Positions 1 to 6,184 of a stretch of DNA of 7,905 bases are shown in pieces (position 1 is the first letter of the stretch; each line of letters starts with the position of its first letter). Under the pieces are notes generated by a model. It worked only from the letters and a program-made list of their open reading frames with translations. It was not told where the DNA came from and made no database searches. The translations under genes were made by a program, and so were the position numbers. The stretch is taken from assembly GCA_002451065.1 (NCBI GenBank), contig DKBC01000064.1, positions 16,437 through 24,341 of the forward strand, given 5' to 3'. The DNA is from Betaproteobacteria bacterium UBA6910. Lineage in GTDB: Bacteria; Pseudomonadota; Gammaproteobacteria; Burkholderiales; UBA6910.

Positions 1-258
1 GCGAGCCAGGACTCCTTCGCGGATGGCTTGCTGGACTGCCCGCACTATACCCGCCCGGAGAATTACCGGGGCGAAGCAGTGCCTGCGGTGCTGCTCTCGG
101 GCCACCACGCGCAAATATCGCGGTGGCGGTTGAAGCAGGCTTTGGGAAGGACCTGGCTGAGGCGGCCCGATATCCTGGAGCGGCGAGGGCTTAGCGAGGA
201 AGAACGAAGCTTGTTGGAAGAGTTCCGCAGGGATTACGAGTCCGGAAGCAAGGAGTGA
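1..258 (+). CDS. trmD: tRNA (guanine-N1-)-methyltransferase, 3' part
   Basis: This is the C-terminal 85 residues of TrmD; the gene runs off the left edge. TrmD uses S-adenosylmethionine to methylate N1 of G37 in tRNAs reading codons such as CCN and CUN, which prevents +1 frameshifting in the cytoplasm. The visible part opens with the family signature [17 protein letters not shown], followed by [17 protein letters not shown] and [16 protein letters not shown], which together form the conserved C-terminal tRNA-binding helical domain. It ends in a charged helical tail. The stop codon lies 3 bases before the rplS ATG, so the two genes are in one operon, the usual trmD-rplS order. Identity is recognised from conserved motifs; nothing odd is seen in the visible part. 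Confidence 0.96.
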   Translation, partial: ASQDSFADGLLDCPHYTRPENYRGEAVPAVLLSGHHAQISRWRLKQALGRTWLRRPDILERRGLSEEERSLLEEFRRDYESGSKE

Positions 259-261
259 GTG

Positions 262-651
262 ATGAACATCATCAGACAAATCGAGCAGGAAGAAATCGCC
301 CGAATCGGCAAGAACATCCCTGAATTTGCCCCGGGGGATACCGTGGTAGTCAATGTCGCAGTGGTGGAAGGCGACCGTAAGCGGAACCAAGCCTACGAGG
401 GCGTGGTGATCGCAAAACGCAATCGCGGCCTCAATTCCTCGTTTATCGTGCGCAAGATCTCTAGCGGTGAGGGAGTGGAGCGCACCTTCCAGACCTATTC
501 CCCGCTCATCTCCTCCATTGAGGTCAAGCGCCGCGGACATGTCCGCCGGGCCAAGCTCTATTACATGCGCCAACGCTTTGGCAAGAAGGCCCGGATCCGG
601 GAAAAGATCGAGTTCTCCGGCTCCGGCTCCGGCTCTGAAGCCGGCGAATAG
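262..651 (+). CDS. rplS: 50S ribosomal protein L19
   Basis: L19 is a large-subunit ribosomal protein near the 30S-50S interface. The 129-residue product carries the family core: FAPGDTVVV near residue 23, [36 protein letters not shown] and [21 protein letters not shown] lies directly before the ATG at 262. I chose the ATG because the Shine-Dalgarno AAGGAG at 250-255 sits 6 bases before it and the product then begins [17 protein letters not shown], as in relatives. It follows trmD by 3 bases and ends ahead of a strong terminator, so it is the last gene of its operon. The odd part is the C-terminus: after the usual end near REKIEF it adds a Ser-Gly repeat tail, [11 protein letters not shown], which makes it longer than the roughly 115-residue E. 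coli protein. Confidence 0.97.
   Translation: MNIIRQIEQEEIARIGKNIPEFAPGDTVVVNVAVVEGDRKRNQAYEGVVIAKRNRGLNSSFIVRKISSGEGVERTFQTYSPLISSIEVKRRGHVRRAKLYYMRQRFGKKARIREKIEFSGSGSGSEAGE
615..635 (+). repeat. Tandem hexamer repeat encoding the L19 Ser-Gly tail
   Basis: Three exact copies of CTCCGG plus a partial fourth lie in frame inside rplS and encode alternating Ser and Gly. The last copy can pair with AGCCGG at 639-644 (stem CCGGCT at 629-634, loop CTGA), which gives a short 6-bp hairpin with no T tract. In-frame hexamers can gain or lose units by slippage without breaking the reading frame. Confidence 0.85.
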
Positions 652-672
652 GGTTTAAGCGAGTATTCCAGG

Positions 673-697
673 AGGCGGCGGTGGCCGCCTTTTTTTT
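673..697 (+). terminator. Intrinsic terminator after rplS
   Basis: A perfect 7-bp GC-rich stem (AGGCGGC at 673-679 and GCCGCCT at 684-690) with a 4-base GGTG loop is followed directly by a run of T that continues to 697. This is a textbook Rho-independent terminator 21 bases after the rplS stop. It should end the trmD-rplS transcript. It also lies only 14 bases before the start of the next gene. Confidence 0.93.
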
Positions 698-711
698 CCG
701 GATCAGACCTG

Positions 712-2412
712 ATGGCTGCCTTTGGGGGATTCGGGCGCCTGCTACTGGTGGCGCTGGCGGCACTTCGCGTCGGTGCGGCAGGCGCTTCGGAAGAGCCGGA
801 TGTCCTGGCAGGCGTCCAGCGTCTGGTTGACGCAGGGGCCCCGGAAATGGCCCTTTCCAGAGTGGAGCTGCTGCAACCTCGGAGCGCCGACCGGACGCGT
901 TGGGCGGAATGGGAGTCCCTGAGAATCCAGCTGCTTGAGGGCCTCGACCGTCCCGCGGAACTGCTCAGGCGGGCATCCGCATTGCCTGACGACGCACCAG
1001 CGGACCTCGCTCGGCGCGCGTTGCTTGCCGGTGCCGGTGCCGGAACGCGGATCGGCGAGCCTGCCCAAGCCCGCTCCCTGTTAGCGCGTTTATTTTGGCA
1101 GTGGGAGCTTCCGCCGGAAGTAATCCGGGATTCGAGGATGATGGTCATTGGCACCTACCTCGGAGAAAAGCGCCCGGCGGATGCTTACCGCGCCATGCTC
1201 AGATTCCAGCAGGACTACCAGCCCCTGGCGCGGGCCGAGGGTGAGCATTTCGCGGCCGGCCTGGCCGCGCAGGGTGCGTTCCGGGAAGCTGCAACCTGGC
1301 TCGTCTATTTGGACGCCGGCAGCGCACCGCGCTTGCTCGTCGAACTCGAGGCTGGACTCGTGTCTCCGGAGAACGCGACCGTCAAGGCCCGCGCGGTACT
1401 GAAGAAGGCCGCGTCTGCCGATTGGTGGCGGGTGCTTGGGCAGGCGGCAGGGAAAGAGGGTGACGCGGGCCTGGAACTCGAAGCCCTAGAGCATTTGCTT
1501 AACTATCCCGGTGCCGAGAACGCCATCAGTCCCGCGGTGCTTCGAAAGCAATATGATGCGTTTGCGGACGAGATCGCTAATCGTGAACATCTGTTGCGAG
1601 GCGAGGATTCAGCGTGGCTCACTCTGGCGGCCAGCACGTTGCCCTCCAGCCCGCCCTCGGCCCGAGCCATCCTGGCGGTGCTGTCAGTGCGGGGAAGCTC
1701 CCCGGTAATCCGGGAGGCCGCTCTCGAGCAGTGGCTGGAATCGATGCAGCGCCAAAAACTTGGCTTGGCTGCGGCGCGCTACGTCGTTGGGCTGAGTGAA
1801 TTGTCCATGGATGCCCTCCCTGCCGGCGCCCGGCGCAGCCTCGGCGAGGCTGCCCTGGCGGCCGGCGAGGCGGCGCTTGCTTGCGAATACTGGCGCGGCC
1901 TTTCCGGACCCGACGGAGTTTCCCCCGAAGCCTGGGGGATGCGGGTCGCCTCGGCTGCCGTGATAGCGGGCCGCTTCGATGATGCGGACCTGGCACTGGA
2001 GCCGGTGTTTGCCGGCAGCGAACCGCTGGGGAACGAGAGGGCTCAGGGGCTGCTGGGGCTCGCCCGGCGAGCGCTGACCAAGGAGCAGAGCAAGAGAGCC
2101 GAGGCTTGGCTGGCTGTCGTGGCTGCCAGGGCCGCCGGTAACCCGCGGCGGGAAGCGCTGACCCGGCTCGCGCAGATTGCAGAAGGACATGGAGAATACC
2201 GCTTGGCGGCGGAGCGTTATCTTCAGGCGGCGGTAACGCTTGACCTCAAAGTCCCTGACGCGGCTTCCGTTCACGCTCGCTGGGGGGCGGCCCGGTGCCT
2301 GGCTCTCGCCGGCTATCGGGTGGACGCACTCAGCCAATATGAGCGTATCCAAAAATCTTTGAAGGATCGTGGGTTGCGGGAGTTCATCCGGCTGGAAATG
2401 GACCGACTCTAG
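712..2412 (+). CDS. Exported helical-repeat (TPR-like) protein of unknown function
   Basis: The product has 566 residues and I do not recognise a named family. It begins with a likely Sec signal peptide: a short N-terminus, Arg9, the hydrophobic stretch LLLVALAALRVGAA and an AGA-type cleavage site near residue 25, so it is probably periplasmic. The mature part is rich in Ala, Leu, Arg and Glu and reads as repeated pairs of amphipathic helices, for example RLVDAGAPEMALSRVELL near the N-terminus and AERYLQAAVTLDL and ARWGAARCLALAGYRVDALS near the C-terminus. These resemble tetratricopeptide repeats, usually protein-protein scaffolds. No catalytic motif is visible. The start at 712 is preferred because it gives the signal peptide, but its ribosome site is weak and the rplS terminator ends 14 bases upstream, leaving no space for an ordinary promoter. 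Reading frame and codon use look like those of a real gene; function is open. Confidence 0.8.
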   Translation: MAAFGGFGRLLLVALAALRVGAAGASEEPDVLAGVQRLVDAGAPEMALSRVELLQPRSADRTRWAEWESLRIQLLEGLDRPAELLRRASALPDDAPADLARRALLAGAGAGTRIGEPAQARSLLARLFWQWELPPEVIRDSRMMVIGTYLGEKRPADAYRAMLRFQQDYQPLARAEGEHFAAGLAAQGAFREAATWLVYLDAGSAPRLLVELEAGLVSPENATVKARAVLKKAASADWWRVLGQAAGKEGDAGLELEALEHLLNYPGAENAISPAVLRKQYDAFADEIANREHLLRGEDSAWLTLAASTLPSSPPSARAILAVLSVRGSSPVIREAALEQWLESMQRQKLGLAAARYVVGLSELSMDALPAGARRSLGEAALAAGEAALACEYWRGLSGPDGVSPEAWGMRVASAAVIAGRFDDADLALEPVFAGSEPLGNERAQGLLGLARRALTKEQSKRAEAWLAVVAARAAGNPRREALTRLAQIAEGHGEYRLAAERYLQAAVTLDLKVPDAASVHARWGAARCLALAGYRVDALSQYERIQKSLKDRGLREFIRLEMDRL

Positions 2413-2486
2413 GGGACGGCGCTCATCGCGCTGCACAATGGAAGGGTCCGGGGGCGCCATGCTAGGCTAGGGTTCAAAAACCGGAC

Positions 2487-2494
2487 GGAGGGGG
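2487..2494 (+). promoter_or_regulatory. Ribosome binding site supporting a TTG start
   Basis: GGAGGGGG stands just before the TTG at 2497, with GGAG 6 bases from it. No ATG exists at the expected N-terminus, and the TTG gives the conserved beginning IHFIVHDE, so this site decides the start of the small UxaA-type subunit. Confidence 0.7.
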
Positions 2495-2496
2495 AA

Positions 2497-2778
2497 TTGA
2501 TTCATTTCATCGTGCACGACGAACGGGATTCCGTCGGTGTGGTGGTGGTGGAAGGGGTCAGGGCGGGCCAGGAACTCACCGGCTGGATCTTGGAACAGGA
2601 CCGGGAGACGCGCTTGCAGGCGGCCGAGGATATCCCCTTGGGCCACAAGCTGGCCCTCAGGCGTCTTGGCGACGGTGATGTCGTGATCAAGTATGGCGCT
2701 GACATCGGGCGTGCCACCGCGAACATCGGGGTGGGCGAACTCGCCCACGTTCACAATGTGAAGACGCGGCGCTGGTGA
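2497..2778 (+). CDS. suyA: UxaA-family small subunit (SAF domain); putative (2R)-sulfolactate sulfo-lyase alpha subunit
   Basis: This 93-residue protein is a single SAF domain, the small N-terminal domain of the altronate/galactarate dehydratase (UxaA/GarD) family. Visible family marks are [11 protein letters not shown] near residues 11-21, [10 protein letters not shown] near 45-54, VIKYGADIG at 63-71 and the terminal [10 protein letters not shown]. In E. coli UxaA this domain is fused to the large domain; a separate small subunit with VGVVVVE and an ...HNVKTRRW end is what I recall for SuyA. SuyAB cleaves (R)-sulfolactate to pyruvate and sulfite in the cytoplasm. The large subunit follows on the same strand after 91 bases, and an Ldh_2 dehydrogenase lies further on, which fits that role. 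The start is a TTG with a strong Shine-Dalgarno. Family membership is firm; the sulfolactate substrate is inferred from architecture and context. It could instead act on a sugar acid or another hydroxy-acid. Confidence 0.85.
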   Translation: MIHFIVHDERDSVGVVVVEGVRAGQELTGWILEQDRETRLQAAEDIPLGHKLALRRLGDGDVVIKYGADIGRATANIGVGELAHVHNVKTRRW

Positions 2779-2869
2779 AGAAGGTCGCGCCGGCAGAGGC
2801 GTCGGGAACGCGGGTCTCCGCCCGATTTGGGTTCTTCAGGTACTGGCTCCCCCATGTTTCCACGGGGAT

Positions 2870-4084
2870 ATGCGCAGAATTCGGGTCTTTCGGTTTTGGG
2901 GCCAAGCACGCATGTTGAGCCTCTTGGGCGGCAGTTTTCAGGGGTACCGGCGGGAAAACGGCCGCATCGGTGTTCGGAACCACGTCGTCATCTTGCCCGT
3001 GGACGACTTGGCCAACGCGGCGGCTGAGGCGGTCGCACACAATATTAAGGGGTGTCTTGCTCTTCCCCATCCCTATGGGCGCCTGCAATTCGGGGCGGAC
3101 CTGGAGCTGCATTTCCGCACCTTGATTGGCACCGGGGCAAATCCCAACGTGGCTGCCGTGGTGGTGATCGGGATCGAGGAGGGCTGGACCGGGCGCGTCG
3201 TGGCGGGTATCGCGTCGACCGGGAAACCTGTGGTCGGCTTCGGGATCGGGGGGCATGGCGACCACGAAACCATCCGCCGCGCCTCCCAAAAGGCCCGGGA
3301 GTTCGTGCAATGGGCGTCGGAGTTCAAGCGGAGCGAGTGCGCGATCCGGGAACTATGGGTTTCCGCCAAGTGCGGAGAGTCCGACACCACGTCCGGCTGC
3401 GGTGCCAACCCCGCGGTGGGAAACGCATTCGACAAGCTGTATGTCGCGGGCGCAACCCTTTTGTTTGGCGAGACTTCGGAACTCACTGGGGGGGAACATT
3501 TGGTCGCGGCTCGCTGCCGCACGCCTCAGGTTCGGGAGCGGTTCATGTATATGTTCAACCGCTACCAGGACATGATCAACCGTAACAAGACCAACGATCT
3601 CCGCGAATCGCAGCCCACCAAAGGCAACATCGCCGGGGGCCTTACCACCATTGAGGAAAAAGCCCTCGGCAATATTCATAAGATCGGCCGCCAGTGCATG
3701 GTGGACGGGGTTTTGGACAAGGCTGAGACTCCTGACGGACCGGGCCTATGGTTCATGGATTCCTCTTCCGCGGCGGCGGAGATGGTGACCTTGTGCGCCG
3801 CAGCCGGGTTCGTCGTTCATTACTTTCCCACCGGCCAGGGCAACGTGATCGGTAATCCCATTCTTCCCGTGATCAAGATCTGCGCCAACCCCAGGACGGT
3901 GCGAACCATGGGGGAACATATTGATTCCGATGTCTCGGGTCTGCTGCGGCGGGAATTGACCCTTGACCAGGCAGGAGACGCGCTGCTGGACATGTTGGTG
4001 CGCACGGCCGGCGGCAGGCTCACCGCCGCCGAGGCGCTGGGCCACCGGGAGTTCGTGCTCACCCGACTTTTCGAGAGCGCGTGA
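2870..4084 (+). CDS. suyB: UxaA-family large subunit; putative (2R)-sulfolactate sulfo-lyase beta subunit
   Basis: The product (up to 404 residues) is the large catalytic domain of the altronate/galactarate dehydratase family, without the SAF domain, which is encoded separately upstream. Motifs, counted from 2870: [15 protein letters not shown] at 25-39, HPYGRLQFG at 67-75, the Cys-containing stretch [15 protein letters not shown] at 167-181, [11 protein letters not shown] at 200-210, [19 protein letters not shown] at 249-267, DSSSAAAEM at 297-305 and [18 protein letters not shown] at 319-336. Such enzymes eliminate a leaving group from a 2-hydroxy acid, usually with a metal ion; SuyB releases sulfite. 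The start is uncertain: ATG 2870 has only GGGG 2 bases away, while ATG 2912 (product [16 protein letters not shown]) lies closer to the usual N-terminus but also lacks a clear Shine-Dalgarno. The stop lies shortly before the next gene, so an operon is likely. Family call is strong; substrate is inferred. Confidence 0.88.
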   Translation: MRRIRVFRFWGQARMLSLLGGSFQGYRRENGRIGVRNHVVILPVDDLANAAAEAVAHNIKGCLALPHPYGRLQFGADLELHFRTLIGTGANPNVAAVVVIGIEEGWTGRVVAGIASTGKPVVGFGIGGHGDHETIRRASQKAREFVQWASEFKRSECAIRELWVSAKCGESDTTSGCGANPAVGNAFDKLYVAGATLLFGETSELTGGEHLVAARCRTPQVRERFMYMFNRYQDMINRNKTNDLRESQPTKGNIAGGLTTIEEKALGNIHKIGRQCMVDGVLDKAETPDGPGLWFMDSSSAAAEMVTLCAAAGFVVHYFPTGQGNVIGNPILPVIKICANPRTVRTMGEHIDSDVSGLLRRELTLDQAGDALLDMLVRTAGGRLTAAEALGHREFVLTRLFESA

Positions 4085-4104
4085 GCAGGATAGTCATTGA
4101 ACCC

Positions 4105-4109
4105 AGGAG
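4105..4109 (+). promoter_or_regulatory. Ribosome binding site fixing the start of the chalcone-isomerase-like gene
   Basis: AGGAG lies 7 bases before ATG 4117. It favours that ATG over the in-frame GTG at 4081, and the product from 4117 begins directly with a signal peptide. Confidence 0.8.
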
Positions 4110-4116
4110 AATCCCG

Positions 4117-4692
4117 ATGAGATTGGTGGAAGGCTTGCTGTTGGCCCTGCTTACCTCGGCCGCGTTGGCGGCCGAAGTGGCGGGGGTGAAATTTGAGGAA
4201 AAGGCGACATTACGACCAGGCGGGCCGGCGCTGGTACTCAACGGGGCCGGACTGCGAACCAAGGTGATCTTCAAGGTCTACGCGGCCGGCCTTTATCTTC
4301 CCGAAAAGAAATCCAACACGGCCGATGTGCTCGCTCTGGGAGGACCCAAGCGGGTGAGCATGGTCATGCTCCGCGATCTCGGGGCCGACGATTTGGTGAA
4401 TGCGCTGATCGAGGGCATGGAAAAGAACAACCCGCCCGCGGTTCTTGACAAGCTGAAGCCCCAAACCAGCGAACTCACCCGCACCATGGCCTCCATCGGC
4501 GAAGCAAAGAAGGGCGACGTCATCGCTTTGGATTTCCTGCCCGACAGTGGAACCCGGGTAATGGTGAACGGGGAAGCCAGGGGCAAACCCATTGCCGGCG
4601 AGGAGTTCTACCGGGCGCTGCTCCGGGTGTGGCTGGGCGACAATCCGGTCGAAGAAAGCCTCAAGAAGGCGTTCCTGGGACAGCAGGGGTAG
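4117..4692 (+). CDS. Exported chalcone-isomerase-like domain protein
   Basis: This 191-residue protein begins with a clear signal peptide, MRLVEGLLLALLTSAALAA, with cleavage near residue 18 or 19, so it should be periplasmic. The mature part matches the bacterial chalcone-isomerase-like domain (the Chalcone_3 type): LNGAGLRTKVIFKVYAAGLYLP at about 41-62 (shown as two overlapping blocks, LNGAGLRT and FKVYAAGLYLP), then KKGDVIALDFLPDSGT, VMVNGEARGKPIAGEEFY and ALLRVWLGDNP near 168-177. Bacterial members are not known to make flavonoids and most have no assigned reaction; the fold also binds fatty acids in plant relatives. It sits between the UxaA-type subunits and the Ldh_2 dehydrogenase, 32 bases after the former and 26 before the latter, so it is probably co-transcribed. 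Its export argues against being a third subunit of those cytoplasmic enzymes. The family call is good; the role is unknown. Confidence 0.87.
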   Translation: MRLVEGLLLALLTSAALAAEVAGVKFEEKATLRPGGPALVLNGAGLRTKVIFKVYAAGLYLPEKKSNTADVLALGGPKRVSMVMLRDLGADDLVNALIEGMEKNNPPAVLDKLKPQTSELTRTMASIGEAKKGDVIALDFLPDSGTRVMVNGEARGKPIAGEEFYRALLRVWLGDNPVEESLKKAFLGQQG

Positions 4693-4718
4693 CCTTCCGA
4701 AGCCGTTTCCCGGCGCCC

Positions 4719-5726
4719 ATGGGCAGGCATTCCGCAGAAGCTTTGCAGGCTTTGGCGACATTGGCGCTGCGAGTTGCCGGCGCCGCGCCTTCCATGGCGG
4801 CCGTCACCGCGGAAAACCTGGTGGCAGCCGACCTCCAGGGGCTCCCGAGCCATGGGGTGTCCCGGGTTCCCTTCTATTGCGGCATGCTGCGCCATGGGCG
4901 AGCCGACGGAACTGCGGAACCGGTCTTGGTGACTTCGAAGGCCGGGGTTTGCCTTATCGACAACCGGGACGGTCTGCCCTACCCATCTTGCCGGCTGGCT
5001 GTCGGGGAAATCATCCGGCGGGCCGGGGAACTGGGCATTGGCTTTGCCGGGATCACCAACAGCGGACACATCGGGGCCCTCGGGATTCACCTGCTGCCTG
5101 TGGCGGAGCAGGGATCGGTCGGCATCGCATTCAGCAATTCTCCCGCTGCAATCCCGGCCTGGGGTGGAAAGCGGCCCATCTTTGGCACCAATCCCGTTGC
5201 GGCAGTGTTTCCGAGGCGGGACCGGGATCCCTTGGTCGTGGATCTGTCTCTGACTACCGTAACCCGAGGCAAGATCATGCTCGCGGCCCAGCGCGGGGAA
5301 ACCATTCCCGAGGGATGGGCGCTGGATTTCCAGGGAAACCCGACGACCGATCCCCGGGCGGCCCTGGACGGCGGGAGCCTGTTCCCCATCGCCGGGGCCA
5401 AGGGCGCCATGCTGGCCCTCGTCTTTGAGCTAATCTGTTGTGCGCTGACCGGCGCCGCCTTCGGATTCGAGGCCGACTCCTTTTTCTCCATGCAGGGCAA
5501 TCGTCCGCGGGTGGGGCAGGCGTTCCTTGCCATCGATCCCGCTGCCCTGGCGGGGCGGGAGCGCTACCTTGATCGGGTCGAGACTCTGGTGGACGCGATG
5601 CTTTCCGATCCCCAGGTACGCCTGCCCGGGAACCGCCGGGCCGAGGCCCGCGCGGCTGCAACAAATCAAGGCATCGAGATACCCGACGCGCTCCATGCCG
5701 AACTCGCGAAGCTCGCGGCCGCCTGA
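4719..5726 (+). CDS. comC: Ldh_2-family NAD(P)-dependent dehydrogenase; putative (R)-sulfolactate dehydrogenase
   Basis: The 335-residue product belongs to the malate/L-lactate/ureidoglycolate/sulfolactate dehydrogenase family (Ldh_2), cytoplasmic enzymes that interconvert 2-hydroxy and 2-oxo acids with NAD(P) and do not use the Rossmann fold. Motifs: VAADLQGLPSHGVSRVP at 35-51 with the conserved SHG, NSGHIGALG at 114-122 with the likely catalytic His117, WGGKRPIFGTNP at 148-159, PIAGAKGAMLALVFEL at 223-238 (the nucleotide-binding GAKG) and VRLPGNRR at 300-307. ComC of this family reduces sulfopyruvate to (R)-sulfolactate, the substrate of SuyAB, whose likely genes lie just upstream. That context is why I favour this role. 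Malate, lactate or another hydroxy-acid cannot be excluded. ATG 4719 gives the normal N-terminus; an in-frame ATG at 4629 would add 30 atypical residues and overlap the preceding gene. No clear Shine-Dalgarno is seen, and translation may be coupled. Confidence 0.85.
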   Translation: MGRHSAEALQALATLALRVAGAAPSMAAVTAENLVAADLQGLPSHGVSRVPFYCGMLRHGRADGTAEPVLVTSKAGVCLIDNRDGLPYPSCRLAVGEIIRRAGELGIGFAGITNSGHIGALGIHLLPVAEQGSVGIAFSNSPAAIPAWGGKRPIFGTNPVAAVFPRRDRDPLVVDLSLTTVTRGKIMLAAQRGETIPEGWALDFQGNPTTDPRAALDGGSLFPIAGAKGAMLALVFELICCALTGAAFGFEADSFFSMQGNRPRVGQAFLAIDPAALAGRERYLDRVETLVDAMLSDPQVRLPGNRRAEARAAATNQGIEIPDALHAELAKLAAA

Positions 5727-6184
5727 GCCACACCGCGCCTGCATTGAGGGGTCATACGGTGCAGTGCGCGTCAGCGACCGGGAGCGGCTGACAGGGGTCG
5801 AGCTTCTTCCTCCTGGAACACGGCTCGGGGCGCCTGCGCATGCCATCTCGGCCGAGGCTTGGCGCCTGATCGCCTCCTATTCTCGGGATCCTGGTTTCCG
5901 ATTTGACCTGCCGCTGCATGAGCGAGGGACGGTCCATCGAAAGCGGGTTTGGGCCGCCATCACCGACATCCGCTGCGGCATGACACGCCCCTATGGCGAG
6001 ATCGCCCCGGTATCGGGTCCTCGGCTCCGGCCGTGGGCCAAGCATGCGGCGCGATTCCCTACCACCCGGTGGCGCCCTGCCACCGGGTGGTGGCGAGTTC
6101 CAGACCGAGTGGGGATTCATGCACGCAATCGGGGGATTTACCCTCGAGGTCGAATGCTGGCTGTTGACCCATGAAAGACGCTGA
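5695..6184 (+). pseudogene. ogt: O6-alkylguanine-DNA alkyltransferase gene with two apparent single-base deletions
   Basis: Family members move alkyl groups from O6 of guanine in DNA to their own active-site Cys. The parts of one such protein lie here in three frames. Frame 1 from ATG 5695 holds RERLTGVELLPPGT, DPGFRFDLPL, RKRVWAAITDI and the motif TRPYGEIA with its Tyr. The next part, AVGQACGAIPYHPVAPCHRVVAS, is in frame 3 (core PCHRVV, nucleophile Cys codon 6078-6080). The end, GFMHAIGGFTLEVECWLLTHER, is in frame 2 and stops at 6182-6184. Adding one G at 6029-6030 gives Arg before AVG, restoring the family's arginine finger; adding one G at 6111-6114 gives SGGFMH. The composite would be about 163 residues, normal for the family. 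It overlaps the preceding gene by 32 bases and xerD by 14. The intact composite favours assembly error or very recent loss over an old pseudogene. The exact start is unsure; GTG 5764 is an alternative. Confidence 0.88.
6061..6091 (+). repeat. Perfect 13-bp inverted repeat over the alkyltransferase active-site codons
   Basis: ACCACCCGGTGGC at 6061-6073 and its exact reverse complement GCCACCGGGTGGT at 6079-6091 enclose a 5-base GCCCT loop. The hairpin covers the codons for YHPVAPCHRVV, including most of the nucleophile Cys codon. No T tract follows, so it is not a typical terminator. Some pairing follows from the HPV and HRV codons, but 13 consecutive pairs is long. Confidence 0.9.

Noticed and set aside
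533..546. Perfect 14-bp palindrome GCGGACATGTCCGC inside rplS
   Set aside because: It encodes conserved L19 residues (RGHVR) and occurs singly; chance in a GC-rich coding region is enough to explain it.
1684..2460. Long minus-strand open frame (258 codons) opposite the exported repeat protein, and a similar one at 561-1154
   Set aside because: Long antisense frames are common in GC-rich genes. The products show no recognisable motifs, are Arg/Pro/Gly-rich, and the plus-strand gene has a signal peptide and coherent helical repeats.
2440..2496. Possible sigma-70 promoter upstream of the small UxaA-type gene (TAGGCT near 2463)
   Set aside because: The -10 match is poor and no -35-like hexamer stands at the right distance. 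A promoter may exist here but cannot be supported from the sequence.
4081..4119. GTG 4081 start (GTGA overlap with the preceding stop) for the chalcone-isomerase-like gene
   Set aside because: ATG 4117 has AGGAG 7 bases upstream and starts a clean signal peptide; the earlier start would add 12 residues before it.
4592..5428. 278-codon plus-strand frame overlapping the Ldh_2 gene
   Set aside because: Its translation is low-complexity Gly/Arg/Pro-rich, and the overlapping frame encodes clear Ldh_2 motifs throughout.
6025..6115. Programmed -1 ribosomal frameshifting to make the alkyltransferase
   Set aside because: Two -1 shifts would be needed and neither site matches a classical slippery heptamer. 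Single-base loss in G runs is simpler, although the hairpin between them was considered as a stimulator.
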